A stretch of DNA of 62,002 nucleotides from JAUUZQ01 sp964538375 (GCA_964538375.1 CAZIFQ010000019.1:1-62002); one strand, 5' to 3'. Shown: positions 1 to 8,846, numbered from the stretch's first letter. Notes: a model not told the origin generated them from the sequence alone. Translations and numbers: made by a program.

Positions 1-1
1 G

Positions 2-76
2 TCGGGGTAGCAGGATTCGAACCTGCGACCCCCTGCTCCCAAAGCAGGTGCGCTAGCCGGGCTGCGCTATACCCCG
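2..76 (-). tRNA. tRNA-Pro (anticodon TGG)
   Basis: Read on the minus strand, this stretch folds as a complete cloverleaf. The acceptor stem is CGGGGTA/TACCCCG with discriminator A, the T arm contains GGTTCGAATCC, and the anticodon stem CCTGC/GCAGG encloses TTTGGGA, giving anticodon TGG (Pro). The C1-G72 pair is the usual bacterial tRNA-Pro identity element. Position 1 may be the first base of an encoded CCA, but the window ends there. Confidence 0.95.
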
Positions 77-365
77 TTACATCTTCCGTAGCTTTAGCGA
101 AGGAGGGCTTCATCCTTCATAGCCTTGGCGTTGGTGAATTTCGAGGTGCAAATGTATAATATTTTTCACTATTTCAATGCTGAAAGCCCAAAATAATTTC
201 TCTTTTTTAATATTGACTATGCTATTTAGAAATTGAGTCAGTAATTAGCGCTTATATTAAACCTTTTCGAATAAAAATTTGAGCTATGAAAAGGTGAATT
301 TATTCATCACAAGCACCCACTATATCCCTGACCTTTCTTATCTTCGTGCCCGCAGTAAATAAATC
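77..365. other. Intergenic region with an imperfect palindrome
   Basis: This stretch has no gene. It separates the 5' end of tRNA-Pro from the ABC-F gene and must hold promoters for both, but no convincing TAnnTTTG box stands out. Around 83-107 lies an imperfect palindrome (CTTCCGTAGC...GCGAAGGAG) resembling a short dispersed repeat; a related element lies in the Uup linker near 2014-2046. The remainder is AT-rich and without visible structure. Confidence 0.4.
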
Positions 366-2270
366 ATGAATTACCTTTCGGCAGAAAATATTTCAAAATC
401 CTTTGGTGAACAGCTTCTTTTCGAAGGGCTTTCCTTTGGACTTTCGCGTGGAGATAAGACCGCACTCATCGCAAAAAACGGTACGGGAAAAACAACCCTC
501 TTGCGAATTCTCATGGGGAAGGAAAGTTCCGATAGTGGTGATTTTAAATTTCGGAATGGAATCAAGACCGCTTTTCTTGAACAAGCTCCCGAGTTGGATG
601 AATCATTGACCATTGAAGAGCTTATTACCACGGCAAATACTCCTGTTTTATTAGTGATCCAATACTATGAGAAAACGCTGGCAGATCACGCTGAAAGAGA
701 AAGTGAGGAGACAGGGAAAGCATTAGAAGAGCTGACCAATGAGATGGATCGCTTGCATGGCTGGGACTACGACAGACGCTTAAAACAACTCCTGGATCTG
801 TTCAGAATTACAGATACTTCGCAAGGGATCTCTACGCTATCCGGCGGTGAAAAGAAAAGAGTGGCACTTGCTATTGTTTTGCTCGACGAACCCGAATTGC
901 TGATACTCGATGAGCCGACCAATCACCTGGATATTGATATGATCGAGTGGCTGGAACGCTATCTTTCACAAACGAATCTTACTTTGCTGATGGTAACACA
1001 CGATCGCTATTTCCTGGATCGTGTTTGTAATCATATTGTTGAGTTGAACAATGGAAAGCTATATCACTATAATGGTAATTACGAATACTTTTTATTGAAG
1101 AGAGCGGAGCAGGAGGATCTTCGAAAGGTGGAGAAAGATAAGGCTGGTCAGTTAATGAAAACAGAACTGCAATGGCTGCGAAGAATGCCCAAGGCGCGAA
1201 CCGGGAAGTCTAAAGCACGGATAGATGCTTTCGATGCGATCAGGGATAAAGCAACACAAACTGAAGATAACAGCGAATTGAGACTCCAGGTGAAAATGCC
1301 ACGGCTTGGAGGAAAGATCCTGGAGCTCGATAATGTGAAAAAAAGTTATGGATCACTGAAGATCATCAATGATTTCAGCTATAAATTTTTAAAAGGCGAC
1401 AGGATCGGTGTCATTGGAAGAAATGGAACCGGGAAAACCTCATTTCTAAACATTATTTCCAGCCTGGAAAGAATGGATTCCGGGAAAATTGATGTAGGTG
1501 AGACCATCGTGATGGCTTACTTCAGGCAGATGGGCATGGACTGGAAAAAGGACCAGCGGGTTATTGATGTTGTAAAAGAGATTGCTGAAGTGGTGCAGCT
1601 GGAGAATGGCAGGACCATATCTGCCTCCCAGTTCCTTGAGCACTTCATGTTTACACCACAAGCTCAGTATAAGATAATTTCCAAATTGAGTGGGGGAGAG
1701 CTAAGGCGCTTGCATCTGCTAACCGTTCTGATCAAAAATCCTAATTTCCTTATGCTCGATGAGCCAACGAATGATCTGGACCTTTTTGCGCTCAACCGGC
1801 TGGAGGAGTTTCTGCTTAATTACAAGGGCGTTCTGGTAATCGTATCTCACGACAGGTATTTTCTGGATAAACTTTCCGATCACCTCTTTGTTTTTGAAGG
1901 AGAAGGAAAGATCAAGGACCATTACGGGAAATATGCTGAATATAAGAGAGCTGCCAGCGTTGCTAAGAGCCCTTCCTCCGAAGCAAAAACTACAAATAAA
2001 AAATCAGACGATGCTCCCTCCTCCGCCACAGCTGCGGAGGGCAAAGCAAAGACCAAACTCACTTTTAAAGAGCAGCAGGAGTATAAGAAATTAGAGCCGG
2101 AGATAGAAAAGTTGGAAGCTGAGAAATCTTCCCTCGAGAAAGAACTCAATGCCGGAACGCTCGACTATGAATCTCTAAGCAAAAAATCACAACGCATTTC
2201 AGAGCTGATTAATATCATTGATGAAAAGGTCCAGCGCTGGATGGAGCTGGGGGAGTTCGCTGAACCCTAA
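366..2270 (+). CDS. uup: ABC-F family ATPase, Uup type
   Basis: This is a soluble ABC-F protein of 634 residues with two ATPase cassettes and no membrane segments. Cassette 1 has a Walker A at about residues 36-44 (AKNGTGKTT), signature LSGGEKKR near 158 and Walker B LLILDEPTNHLD near 180. Cassette 2 has GRNGTGKT near 350, LSGGELRR near 441 and FLMLDEPTNDLD near 462. A C-terminal coiled coil (about 575-634), after a low-complexity linker, is characteristic of Uup rather than EttA. ABC-F proteins act on ribosomes or branched DNA intermediates; the exact role here is inference. The linker (about 545-565) is partly encoded by a palindromic repeat at about 2014-2046, suggesting repeat insertion into a tolerant region. 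Confidence 0.93.
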   Translation: MNYLSAENISKSFGEQLLFEGLSFGLSRGDKTALIAKNGTGKTTLLRILMGKESSDSGDFKFRNGIKTAFLEQAPELDESLTIEELITTANTPVLLVIQYYEKTLADHAERESEETGKALEELTNEMDRLHGWDYDRRLKQLLDLFRITDTSQGISTLSGGEKKRVALAIVLLDEPELLILDEPTNHLDIDMIEWLERYLSQTNLTLLMVTHDRYFLDRVCNHIVELNNGKLYHYNGNYEYFLLKRAEQEDLRKVEKDKAGQLMKTELQWLRRMPKARTGKSKARIDAFDAIRDKATQTEDNSELRLQVKMPRLGGKILELDNVKKSYGSLKIINDFSYKFLKGDRIGVIGRNGTGKTSFLNIISSLERMDSGKIDVGETIVMAYFRQMGMDWKKDQRVIDVVKEIAEVVQLENGRTISASQFLEHFMFTPQAQYKIISKLSGGELRRLHLLTVLIKNPNFLMLDEPTNDLDLFALNRLEEFLLNYKGVLVIVSHDRYFLDKLSDHLFVFEGEGKIKDHYGKYAEYKRAASVAKSPSSEAKTTNKKSDDAPSSATAAEGKAKTKLTFKEQQEYKKLEPEIEKLEAEKSSLEKELNAGTLDYESLSKKSQRISELINIIDEKVQRWMELGEFAEP

Positions 2271-2343
2271 CGGGCATTGCCCTCCTAAGCAACGAAGGAG
2301 CTCCTGGCATTTTGCGATATAAAATTCCTGACATTATAAAAAT

Positions 2344-2377
2344 ATATGTATATTTATAAGTGTATAAATATGTATAT
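2344..2377. repeat. Paired ATATGTATAT boxes upstream of AbrB-like gene
   Basis: The decamer ATATGTATAT occurs at 2344-2353 and again at 2368-2377, with a 24-bp offset, directly before the start codon at 2379. The spacing of just over two helical turns suits two dimer sites on one face. A matching pair (ATACGTATAT) lies beyond the gene at 2670-2702. Operator function for the AbrB-like product is inference. Confidence 0.4.
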
Positions 2378-2378
2378 T

Positions 2379-2564
2379 ATGTCAAGAAGAAAATTTGAAG
2401 ATGACCATATCCGTAGTCTCACCAAGGGATCCGGAGGTTCCAGTTATTCAGTCATTTTACCAGCTCACCTGGTGCGTGAGTTAGGGTGGAAGTCAAAACA
2501 GAAGTTAGAAGTACGCAGATACGGCGACGGAATTTTGATAAAGGATTGGAATGAGAAGGGGTAG
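2379..2564 (+). CDS. AbrB/SpoVT-like DNA-binding protein
   Basis: A 61-residue protein whose core (SYSVILPAHLVRELGW... then LEVRRYGDGILIKDW) fits the swapped-hairpin AbrB/MazE fold: a beta strand ending in LP, a short helix, and two strands around a GD turn. The start at 2379 (MSRRKFEDD) is preferred over the ATG at 2346, because the earlier one would add an 11-residue stretch encoded by AT-rich operator-like repeats. AbrB-like proteins of this size act as dimeric regulators or as antitoxins. No toxin gene follows, so it may be an orphan regulator. It probably binds the flanking TATRTATAT boxes, which is inference. Confidence 0.7.
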   Translation: MSRRKFEDDHIRSLTKGSGGSSYSVILPAHLVRELGWKSKQKLEVRRYGDGILIKDWNEKG

Positions 2565-2580
2565 ATTTCATTCTACCCTT
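2555..2580 (+). terminator. Hairpin overlapping the AbrB-like stop codon
   Basis: AAGGGGTAGA and TCTACCCTT pair with one bulged G around a TTTCA loop, overlapping the stop codon at 2562-2564. A T-containing tract follows. It is a plausible but weak intrinsic terminator. Confidence 0.4.
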
Positions 2581-2606
2581 TCGAATATTTTTGTTCATAA
2601 TCAGTA

Positions 2607-2628
2607 GAGACGCGATTTATCGCGTCTC
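2607..2628. repeat. REP-like perfect palindrome (GAGACGCGAT arm)
   Basis: GAGACGCGAT, TT, ATCGCGTCTC forms a perfect 10-bp stem with a 2-base loop in the intergenic space between the AbrB-like gene and kefC. A second good copy lies at 41290-41309, a degenerate copy at 36132-36155, and half-copies near 50015 and 60663. It is a dispersed repeat rather than a terminator, since it lacks a T-run. Confidence 0.7.
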
Positions 2629-2669
2629 AATACCCTGGATTAATTCTCACGTCGAAGAATTCAGAGAAT

Positions 2670-2702
2670 ATACGTATATATACACGACTTAAATACGTAT
2701 AT
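2670..2702. repeat. Paired ATACGTATAT boxes
   Basis: ATACGTATAT occurs at 2670-2679 and 2693-2702, 23 bp apart. The first lies within the perfect palindrome ATATACGTATAT. The layout mirrors the pair upstream of the AbrB-like gene at 2344-2377, so together they bracket that gene. They may be binding sites of its product. Confidence 0.35.
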
Positions 2703-2754
2703 TTTTCCGAATTAGAAATGTTAGAATACCAGTAATTGGTAGAAATTATTATGC

Positions 2755-4674
2755 TTATTTGTCGTTTTCTCCTTTTTCTTCCAAATTCATCCTGAGTTCC
2801 TCTACCCTTGAAGTATTATCCCAGGCATTATCCCAATCATGGATCGACTGCTCGAGTTCTTCTTTGAGAAGTTCTTCTAATTCATCAGAAAGGCGTCTTG
2901 CTTCACTGACATATTTCTTCTCATCATCACCGTGATGCTGGAACAGCTCTTTTTCAAAAAGTCGTTCATGGTGCTTGAATACCTTGGCCGCCCGGTGCGC
3001 CTGGTATCGGCTGAAGCCAAGAGAATTGAGTACGCGAACACCGGAATCTAATGAAGAACCCAGCACATCATTATCGTAATCTTCTATCCCTCTTTTCAGG
3101 TATTCGTAGGCATGGGGTTTGCTTACTGCCCTGCCTATAACTTTCAAATGGGGGTATTCCCGGGTCACATGATCCAGGATTTGTAATGCCTTATCTTTAT
3201 CGTCCACTGCAATAACCAGGACCTTTGCATCAGCACATCCAGCAGCGTGCAGCAAATCCGGGCGGGAAGCATCGCCGTAATATACTTTAATACCAAATTT
3301 TCTTAATACCTGGATATGATCAGGATTGTCATCGAGAATAGTGGCTTTAAATCCATTGGCTATAATCAATCGTCCTATAGTAATCCCAAATCTCCCAAAG
3401 CCGGCAATGATGACAGGGTTCCCTGATAATTCGATTTCATCTGCTGATTTTTCATTCGTGGATTTTTCCACTGCGGGTTGGACAAACTTTTCATTAATGA
3501 GTAGAAGCAAAGGAGTAAGGGCCATTGAGAGGGCCACTATGATGAGCAAGATGCCAGAGATTTCGGGTGTGAGAACACTGTTTTGCAAACTAAAGGAAAT
3601 CAAAACAAAGGCAAATTCACCACCCTGTGCCAGTGCAAATGAGAATAAAGTTGCCTGTCCACCTTTGAGTCCAAATGTCCTGCCCAGTCCCATCAGGATA
3701 ATAAATTTTACAGCTATCAGGATGCCAAGCCCGGCAAATACCAATCCGGGTCGCTCCAGCAATAAATTAAAATCAATACTGGCTCCCACGGCGAGGAAGA
3801 ACAATCCAAGAAGCAGCCCCTTGAAAGGTTCAATATTGGCTTCCAGTTCATGCCTGTATTCATTGTCTGCCAATACTACGCCTCCAAGGAAAGCACCAAG
3901 GGCAGGGGACAGCCCAACTTTTTCCATGGCTACTGCAATGGCAATGACAATCAAGAGGGCTGTAGCAGTAAAAATCTCACGCAGTCCTGTTTTAGCAATG
4001 ATCCTGAATATGTACCTGGCGAGGAAGCGACCGATGAATCCAATAGCTGATATGACAATAAGAATCAGCGCAACCTGGACCCATCCGGAGATCTCCAGTC
4101 CTGCTATCATATTGACTTGTTCAGTATGTTCCCCGTCAGCAGGAAATCCCTGGTGCATCGCCAGCAAGGGCAAGAGGGCAAGTATGGGAATAACCGCAAT
4201 GTCCTGGAAAAGCAAGACGGAAAAAGCTGATTGTCCGGCAGTGGTTTTCATCTGTCCTCTTTCTGCAAGCGTTTGCAAAATAATCGCGGTAGAAGAGAGG
4301 GAGAGAATCAAGCCAATAGCAACGGCCTCTGAGATACTTTGTTTGAATAAGAGAGAAATTAGCCCAATGACCAGGGTGGAAATTATCATTTGCAATCCTC
4401 CTAGTCCGAATATAGATCTTCGCATTTTCCATAAAAGACTTGGCCTGAGCTCTAAGCCGATAAGGAAAAGCATCATAACCACCCCAAATTCTGCAAAATG
4501 CATCAGGTCTTCACCCTCTTCGCCAATCAGACCAATTACAAAAGGGCCAATGATTACCCCTGCCAGGAGGTAACCCAGAACAGATCCAAGTCCCAGCCGT
4601 TTGGCTATGGGGACTGAGATAACTGCTGCAGCAAGATAAACCAGTGCCTGGTAGAAAAATCCTTGTTCATGCAT
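2755..4674 (-). CDS. kefC: KefC-type monovalent cation:proton antiporter (CPA2) with RCK domain
   Basis: A 639-residue inner-membrane K+/H+ antiporter. Residues 1 to about 395 hold roughly 12-13 membrane helices with CPA2 signatures, among them LGSVLGYLLAGVIIGP and a GLFFLAVGASIDF segment. Residues from about 410 form an RCK/TrkA-N domain with the Rossmann motif IIAGFGRFG, a DDNP acidic end of the second strand, and YYGDASRPDLL. The last ~90 residues are charged and helical, as in KefB/KefC. The gene lies 12 bp downstream of a KefF/KefG-like flavoprotein gene on the same strand, the usual operon for glutathione-gated potassium efflux. The family protects against electrophiles by acidifying the cytoplasm. 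What gates the protein here is not known. Confidence 0.9.
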   Translation of the reverse strand: MHEQGFFYQALVYLAAAVISVPIAKRLGLGSVLGYLLAGVIIGPFVIGLIGEEGEDLMHFAEFGVVMMLFLIGLELRPSLLWKMRRSIFGLGGLQMIISTLVIGLISLLFKQSISEAVAIGLILSLSSTAIILQTLAERGQMKTTAGQSAFSVLLFQDIAVIPILALLPLLAMHQGFPADGEHTEQVNMIAGLEISGWVQVALILIVISAIGFIGRFLARYIFRIIAKTGLREIFTATALLIVIAIAVAMEKVGLSPALGAFLGGVVLADNEYRHELEANIEPFKGLLLGLFFLAVGASIDFNLLLERPGLVFAGLGILIAVKFIILMGLGRTFGLKGGQATLFSFALAQGGEFAFVLISFSLQNSVLTPEISGILLIIVALSMALTPLLLLINEKFVQPAVEKSTNEKSADEIELSGNPVIIAGFGRFGITIGRLIIANGFKATILDDNPDHIQVLRKFGIKVYYGDASRPDLLHAAGCADAKVLVIAVDDKDKALQILDHVTREYPHLKVIGRAVSKPHAYEYLKRGIEDYDNDVLGSSLDSGVRVLNSLGFSRYQAHRAAKVFKHHERLFEKELFQHHGDDEKKYVSEARRLSDELEELLKEELEQSIHDWDNAWDNTSRVEELRMNLEEKGENDK

Positions 4675-4686
4675 GGCGTTTATTCT

Positions 4687-5280
4687 TTAATGTAATAAGT
4701 CATTTATGTACTCAAACTTCATTATTTCCTCATCATTAAATAGTTTTTCACGCAATGAAACAAGTACTTTCTTGTAATCATCTGCTGCTTTTTTGATCTG
4801 CTCTTCTTTAATTAATAATGAGCCGTGAGTGACAAAGGGAGGCAGGTAATCCATCTTGCATATGAGAGCAGTTTGTTCGAAATTTGCCAGAAACTGACTC
4901 ATAGTAAAACGATTGTGGCCTTTCTCTCGGTATGCGTCTCTTGTGCCTCCAGTGGAGGTTGCTGTCATCAGTTTTTTTCCTTTAAGCGCATTTCCATTTT
5001 TTCCAAATGCAAAACCATGCTCAAATACCAGGTCAATCCACTCCTTCAATAGTGCAGGGGCACTGTACCAGTAAAAGGGGTGATGAAAGACAATGATATC
5101 ATGTTTCAGTAGTAACTCCTGCTCTTCCTTTACATCAATATGAAAATCTGGGTAGAGCTCATAAAGATGTCGCACCGTAATATCTTCAAGCCCTTCAATA
5201 TTTGCAACCATAGCAGAATTGATCTGCGATTTATGCGCAGATGGATGGACATATAGGATTAATATTTTATTTTTTTCCAT
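4687..5280 (-). CDS. KefF/KefG-like NAD(P)H flavin oxidoreductase
   Basis: A 197-residue flavodoxin-fold quinone-reductase-type protein. Typical features are the N-terminal strand and phosphate loop ILYVHPSAHKSQIN, RHLYELYPDFHID, and IVFHHPFYWYSAPALLKEW near residue 80, followed by GFAFG and a T-S-T-G-G-T-R-D-A-Y loop that contacts flavin. In enterobacteria KefF and KefG are soluble ancillary subunits that sit on the RCK domain of KefC or KefB and stimulate efflux. The position immediately upstream of the kefC-like gene supports the same role here. Which of the two it resembles more cannot be decided by eye. Confidence 0.88.
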   Translation of the reverse strand: MEKNKILILYVHPSAHKSQINSAMVANIEGLEDITVRHLYELYPDFHIDVKEEQELLLKHDIIVFHHPFYWYSAPALLKEWIDLVFEHGFAFGKNGNALKGKKLMTATSTGGTRDAYREKGHNRFTMSQFLANFEQTALICKMDYLPPFVTHGSLLIKEEQIKKAADDYKKVLVSLREKLFNDEEIMKFEYINDLLH

Positions 5281-5483
5281 TCTTTAGTAAGATTCATTGG
5301 GGAAAACTATTCCCGTACGAAATAATTATAAATATAAAAAATTATGGGTGTCTAATGGTAACAATTATCAGAGCGGAAAGTTTTTGTATAATTTTGAGAT
5401 TGTCTTTTACTTATTTGCTGTGTTGAGACGAATGCACTAAATTGTATTTATTTCAGGAGTGAAATGAAATGAATTCATGACAT

Positions 5484-6842
5484 ATGAAGCAACTTAAAAG
5501 TATTAATCCATATACACTTACAGAAATATCTTCCCGAGATGAGCTTACAGTTAAGGGAATCAGCGAAATTCTCGGTCGTTCCGGAGGGACTTTTAGCGAA
5601 TACCGTTTAACATCATTTGAATACCGGAAGGAGAGAATGCTGCAGGCAGCAGCGATCCTGGAAGAGGGTGTGGAAGCATTTGCGCATATTATTACTGTTG
5701 AAATGGGTAAACCACTGAGAGAAGCGGAAGCTGAAGTGAAGAAATGTGCCTGGGTGTGTAATTTTTATGCCGATAATGCAGAGCGTTTTCTGTCTGAAAG
5801 GGGTGTTGCAACTGAGGCCTCAAGGAGTAAAATCATGTATCAAGCCATGGGTCCTATTCTGGCGGTTATGCCATGGAATTTTCCATTTTGGCAGGTGTTC
5901 AGGTTTGCTGCACCTACCATAATGGCTGGTAATACATGTTTGCTAAAACACGCTTCAAATGTACAGGGTTGTGCCTCTGCCATTGAAGATATATTTCGCA
6001 GGGCAGGATTTCCACATGGCGTATTTCAAAACCTGGCTATTGGAGCAGGCAAAGTGGCCGGAGTTATAGCAAGCCCCGAGGTAAAGGCAGTTACACTTAC
6101 TGGCAGTGAAGCAGCCGGGGCTAGTGTTGCTGCCGCGGCTGGTCAGCACCTGAAGAAATGTGTTTTGGAACTGGGTGGGAATAATGCTTTCGTGGTATTG
6201 GAGGATGCTGATCTTGATCATGCAGTAGAAGTAGCACTAAAGGCCCGTTTGCAAAACGGTGGACAAAGCTGTATCGCTGCTAAACGTTTTATTGTTGAGA
6301 AAGCGGTGAAGGAAGATTTTTTGAGCCGGCTGATACTGAAGCTGGAGAATATGAAAATGGGGGATCCAATGATGGATGATACAGATATCGGACCGCTCTT
6401 CTCGCTTGTACAGGCAAAGGAAATAAATGAGCAAGTGAAACGATCGGTGGAGCAGGGGGCAAAACTTATTTTTGGTGGGATCATGGAGAATGCCTTTTTC
6501 GAGCCAACGGTATTAAATGATGTAGTACCGGGAATGCCGGTATTTGACCAGGAGACCTTCGGTCCCGTGTTTGCTGTTACCGAGGCCATATCATCACAGC
6601 ATGCCCTTGATCTGTCAAACAAGAGCGATTTTGGACTTGGAATGCAAGTGTTTACCAGCTCAGAGGATTCGACAAACATGTTTATTGAAGGTGCGGAAGA
6701 AGGGGCAGTATTTGTGAATGAGATGGTAAAATCGGATCCGAGGTTGCCCTTCGGAGGCATTAAGAAGTCGGGTTATGGCAGGGAACTGGCCAGGGAAGGA
6801 ATCATGGAATTTGTAAATTGTAAAACAATATTTTTGAAATAG
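5484..6842 (+). CDS. NAD(P)-dependent succinate-semialdehyde dehydrogenase (Sad/YneI-like)
   Basis: A 452-residue aldehyde dehydrogenase of normal family length. It carries the PWNFPFWQVFRFAAP cofactor-binding segment, a TGSEAAG nicotinamide loop, the general base Glu229 in LELGGNN and the catalytic Cys263 in GGQSCIAA, all correctly spaced. The lack of an N-terminal extension and the overall pattern (INPYTLTEI start, KSGYGRELAREGI near the end) match the Sad/YneI and GabD-like subgroup, which oxidises succinate semialdehyde to succinate. No transaminase gene lies nearby, so the source of the aldehyde is not shown by context. Substrate assignment is by family resemblance only. Confidence 0.88.
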   Translation: MKQLKSINPYTLTEISSRDELTVKGISEILGRSGGTFSEYRLTSFEYRKERMLQAAAILEEGVEAFAHIITVEMGKPLREAEAEVKKCAWVCNFYADNAERFLSERGVATEASRSKIMYQAMGPILAVMPWNFPFWQVFRFAAPTIMAGNTCLLKHASNVQGCASAIEDIFRRAGFPHGVFQNLAIGAGKVAGVIASPEVKAVTLTGSEAAGASVAAAAGQHLKKCVLELGGNNAFVVLEDADLDHAVEVALKARLQNGGQSCIAAKRFIVEKAVKEDFLSRLILKLENMKMGDPMMDDTDIGPLFSLVQAKEINEQVKRSVEQGAKLIFGGIMENAFFEPTVLNDVVPGMPVFDQETFGPVFAVTEAISSQHALDLSNKSDFGLGMQVFTSSEDSTNMFIEGAEEGAVFVNEMVKSDPRLPFGGIKKSGYGRELAREGIMEFVNCKTIFLK

Positions 6843-7016
6843 CGCTGTTCCTCATTAATACGCTCCGGAAACGAAAAAACGGAGTTTGGAAGAGATTGAA
6901 GAAATTTGGAGACGGAAAAATTAGTATTTGTTTAGCAAAGATTCTATGTGTTTTATCCTAAGAATTACTAATATTGTATCAACTTAGTACTCATTGGAAC
7001 AATAATTGATTTTTAA

Positions 7017-7862
7017 TTGGAGCATCTGAAAAGTATACGTGAAGATAATATATACCAGTTGAAGCTTGTTTCACTGATCTCGCTTGGTATGTTTCTTTTT
7101 ATCTTGTTTTTTCATCCCTTTGATTACCTTGTTAAAGAGTTCAATGATCAATTGTTATTTGTCCTTGGTATTGCTGCAATTACATTTCTGATTCTTGTTT
7201 TATTCCGGATAATACTACCGGTATCGGCGACGAGAAGGATCAAGCTTGATTCATTAAAGATAAGTAATGAGGTGGGTCTGATTTTATTAATCTGGCTATT
7301 CATCTCCACGGCAAATATCTTCTATTTGTATTTTGTAGGACATCTTGAATTATCAATCTTTACAGCACTTAGAATCTCCCTGTTTTCTGTCTTTCCATCC
7401 ATTATTCTGAAGTTGGCTGATGTGAATACCTCTTTGAAGGAACAATTGAAACTTCATGTGGAGAGGAACATTAAATTGGGCCATGATTTGTCTCTTGCAG
7501 GACAGGTGGAACAGTTCCCAGAGGTTTTTTTATCTGAATCTCAAAATGATAAATTGGAGATTGTTCCAGAATATCTTATGCTGGTTCGATCGGCTGATAA
7601 TTATGTGGAAATGATTTACAGGGATGATGATGTAATAAAACAGAAGCTATTAAGGAACACCTTAAAGAATCTTCAGCAACAATTAAAAAAATACCCGGAG
7701 TTTGTACGTTGCCATAGAACCTGTATTGTAAATTCATCTTTTATCCTGAATCTTACTAACAGTTATAAAGGGCATCATTTGAAAATCCTTGATTACGAGG
7801 AGGAAATACCAGTTTCCAGGCAGTATATTATAAATATTAAGGAACTGCTTGATCGTGATTAG
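7017..7862 (+). CDS. Membrane-anchored LytTR transcriptional regulator
   Basis: A 281-residue protein starting at TTG. A stop codon (7014-7016) lies directly before it in frame, and the next Met would cut into the first membrane helix. Four hydrophobic segments occupy about residues 15-160 (for example LISLGMFLFILFFHPF and LILLIWLFISTANIFYLYF). The C-terminal ~100 residues are a LytTR DNA-binding domain, with LVRSADNYVEM, LRNTLKNL, FVRCHRTCIVN and PVSRQYI. There is no receiver domain, so this is a one-component regulator tied to the membrane, a common Bacteroidota arrangement. Its target genes and signal are unknown; the methyltransferase gene downstream has its own promoter-like sequence. 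Confidence 0.88.
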   Translation: MEHLKSIREDNIYQLKLVSLISLGMFLFILFFHPFDYLVKEFNDQLLFVLGIAAITFLILVLFRIILPVSATRRIKLDSLKISNEVGLILLIWLFISTANIFYLYFVGHLELSIFTALRISLFSVFPSIILKLADVNTSLKEQLKLHVERNIKLGHDLSLAGQVEQFPEVFLSESQNDKLEIVPEYLMLVRSADNYVEMIYRDDDVIKQKLLRNTLKNLQQQLKKYPEFVRCHRTCIVNSSFILNLTNSYKGHHLKILDYEEEIPVSRQYIINIKELLDRD

Positions 7863-7944
7863 ACCGCGCTATTCGCCCCCCAAATCACGTTACTCACCCC
7901 AGAAATTAGCTTGCTGCCACTTTTAGCTGTTATTCATCACCAAT

Positions 7945-7977
7945 TTTGTCTTCCTAATAAAGATAGGTATACTTTCG
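7945..7977 (+). promoter_or_regulatory. Putative Bacteroidota promoter for the methyltransferase gene
   Basis: A TTTG at 7945-7948 is followed after 21 bp by TACTTTCG at 7970-7977, one mismatch from the TAnnTTTG -7 consensus. Transcription would begin near 7984, about 55 bp before the start codon. Confidence 0.45.
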
Positions 7978-8039
7978 TTGCGTTAAACTGGTAACTGCAA
8001 TGAACTGTTGCCAGGTTTTATAAATTAAATCTTTAAGAA

Positions 8040-8846
8040 ATGTCAAGAATCGTTGAAAAGTATGCAGAGCTTCCTAAGCCATTGAGAAAACCATTGTGGC
8101 AATGGTGGCACAAAACCATGAACAAGTATGATGGAGAAAATGCAGCTAATTTCATGAACTACGGGTATGAGAAGTTGAACGGAGACCCAAAATTGGTGTT
8201 GAAGGAAGAGGATGAGGCAAGCAGGTATTGTACTCAGTTGTATGATCACGTTGTAAACAGGGCTGAATTGAAGGGAAAGAAAGTTCTTGAAGTTGGATCT
8301 GGACGTGGAGGCGGAGCTTCTTATATTACCAGGTATTACAAACCTGAGAGTTATACAGGAATGGATATCACTCCAAGTAGTATAGATTTTTGCAATGAGT
8401 ATTATAATGAAGTAGATGGATTAGATTTTAAAGCAGGTAATGCTGAAAAGCTACCCTTCGAAGACAATTCATTTGATTTCGTCGTTAATGTTGAGTCTGC
8501 AAGGTGCTACAGTGACATGCAGGCATTCTTCAATGAGGTATTCCGGGTGTTAAAGCCAAATGGTAAACTATTGATTGCCGACATGATTTATCCAAACGAA
8601 ATTGAAGATTTTCATAAAAGATTTACAAATGCCGGTTTCAAAATCCAGCATGAGACAGATATCTCGAGAAATGTTGTTTTAGCATTGGAGAAAGATTCTG
8701 CAAGAAGAGAGAATCTTATTGACACTAAGGCACCAAAGTTTCTAAGAGGTTCATTTAAGACCTTTGCAGGTACTGTTGGAACTTCACGTTATAATAACTT
8801 TGCTAACGGCATATTCCAGTACTGGAGTTTTGTTCTAAAGAAGTAA
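8040..8846 (+). CDS. Class I SAM-dependent methyltransferase
   Basis: A 268-residue enzyme. The Rossmann-fold SAM site is clear: motif I VLEVGSGRGGG near residues 82-92, an acidic residue ending strand 2 in YTGMDIT, then AGNAEKLPFEDNSFDFVV and VFRVLKPNGKLLIADM. The layout resembles the Methyltransf_11 group that includes small-molecule, lipid and quinone methyltransferases; the ~80-residue N-terminal region and the basic C-terminus are less typical. The substrate cannot be read from the sequence. It stands alone, with its own putative promoter and a strong terminator beyond. Confidence 0.85.
   Translation: MSRIVEKYAELPKPLRKPLWQWWHKTMNKYDGENAANFMNYGYEKLNGDPKLVLKEEDEASRYCTQLYDHVVNRAELKGKKVLEVGSGRGGGASYITRYYKPESYTGMDITPSSIDFCNEYYNEVDGLDFKAGNAEKLPFEDNSFDFVVNVESARCYSDMQAFFNEVFRVLKPNGKLLIADMIYPNEIEDFHKRFTNAGFKIQHETDISRNVVLALEKDSARRENLIDTKAPKFLRGSFKTFAGTVGTSRYNNFANGIFQYWSFVLKK

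Noticed and set aside
3326..4573. A 415-codon plus-strand frame
   Set aside because: It lies wholly opposite kefC, whose protein is a full-length recognisable antiporter; the frame is an antisense by-product and matches no family.
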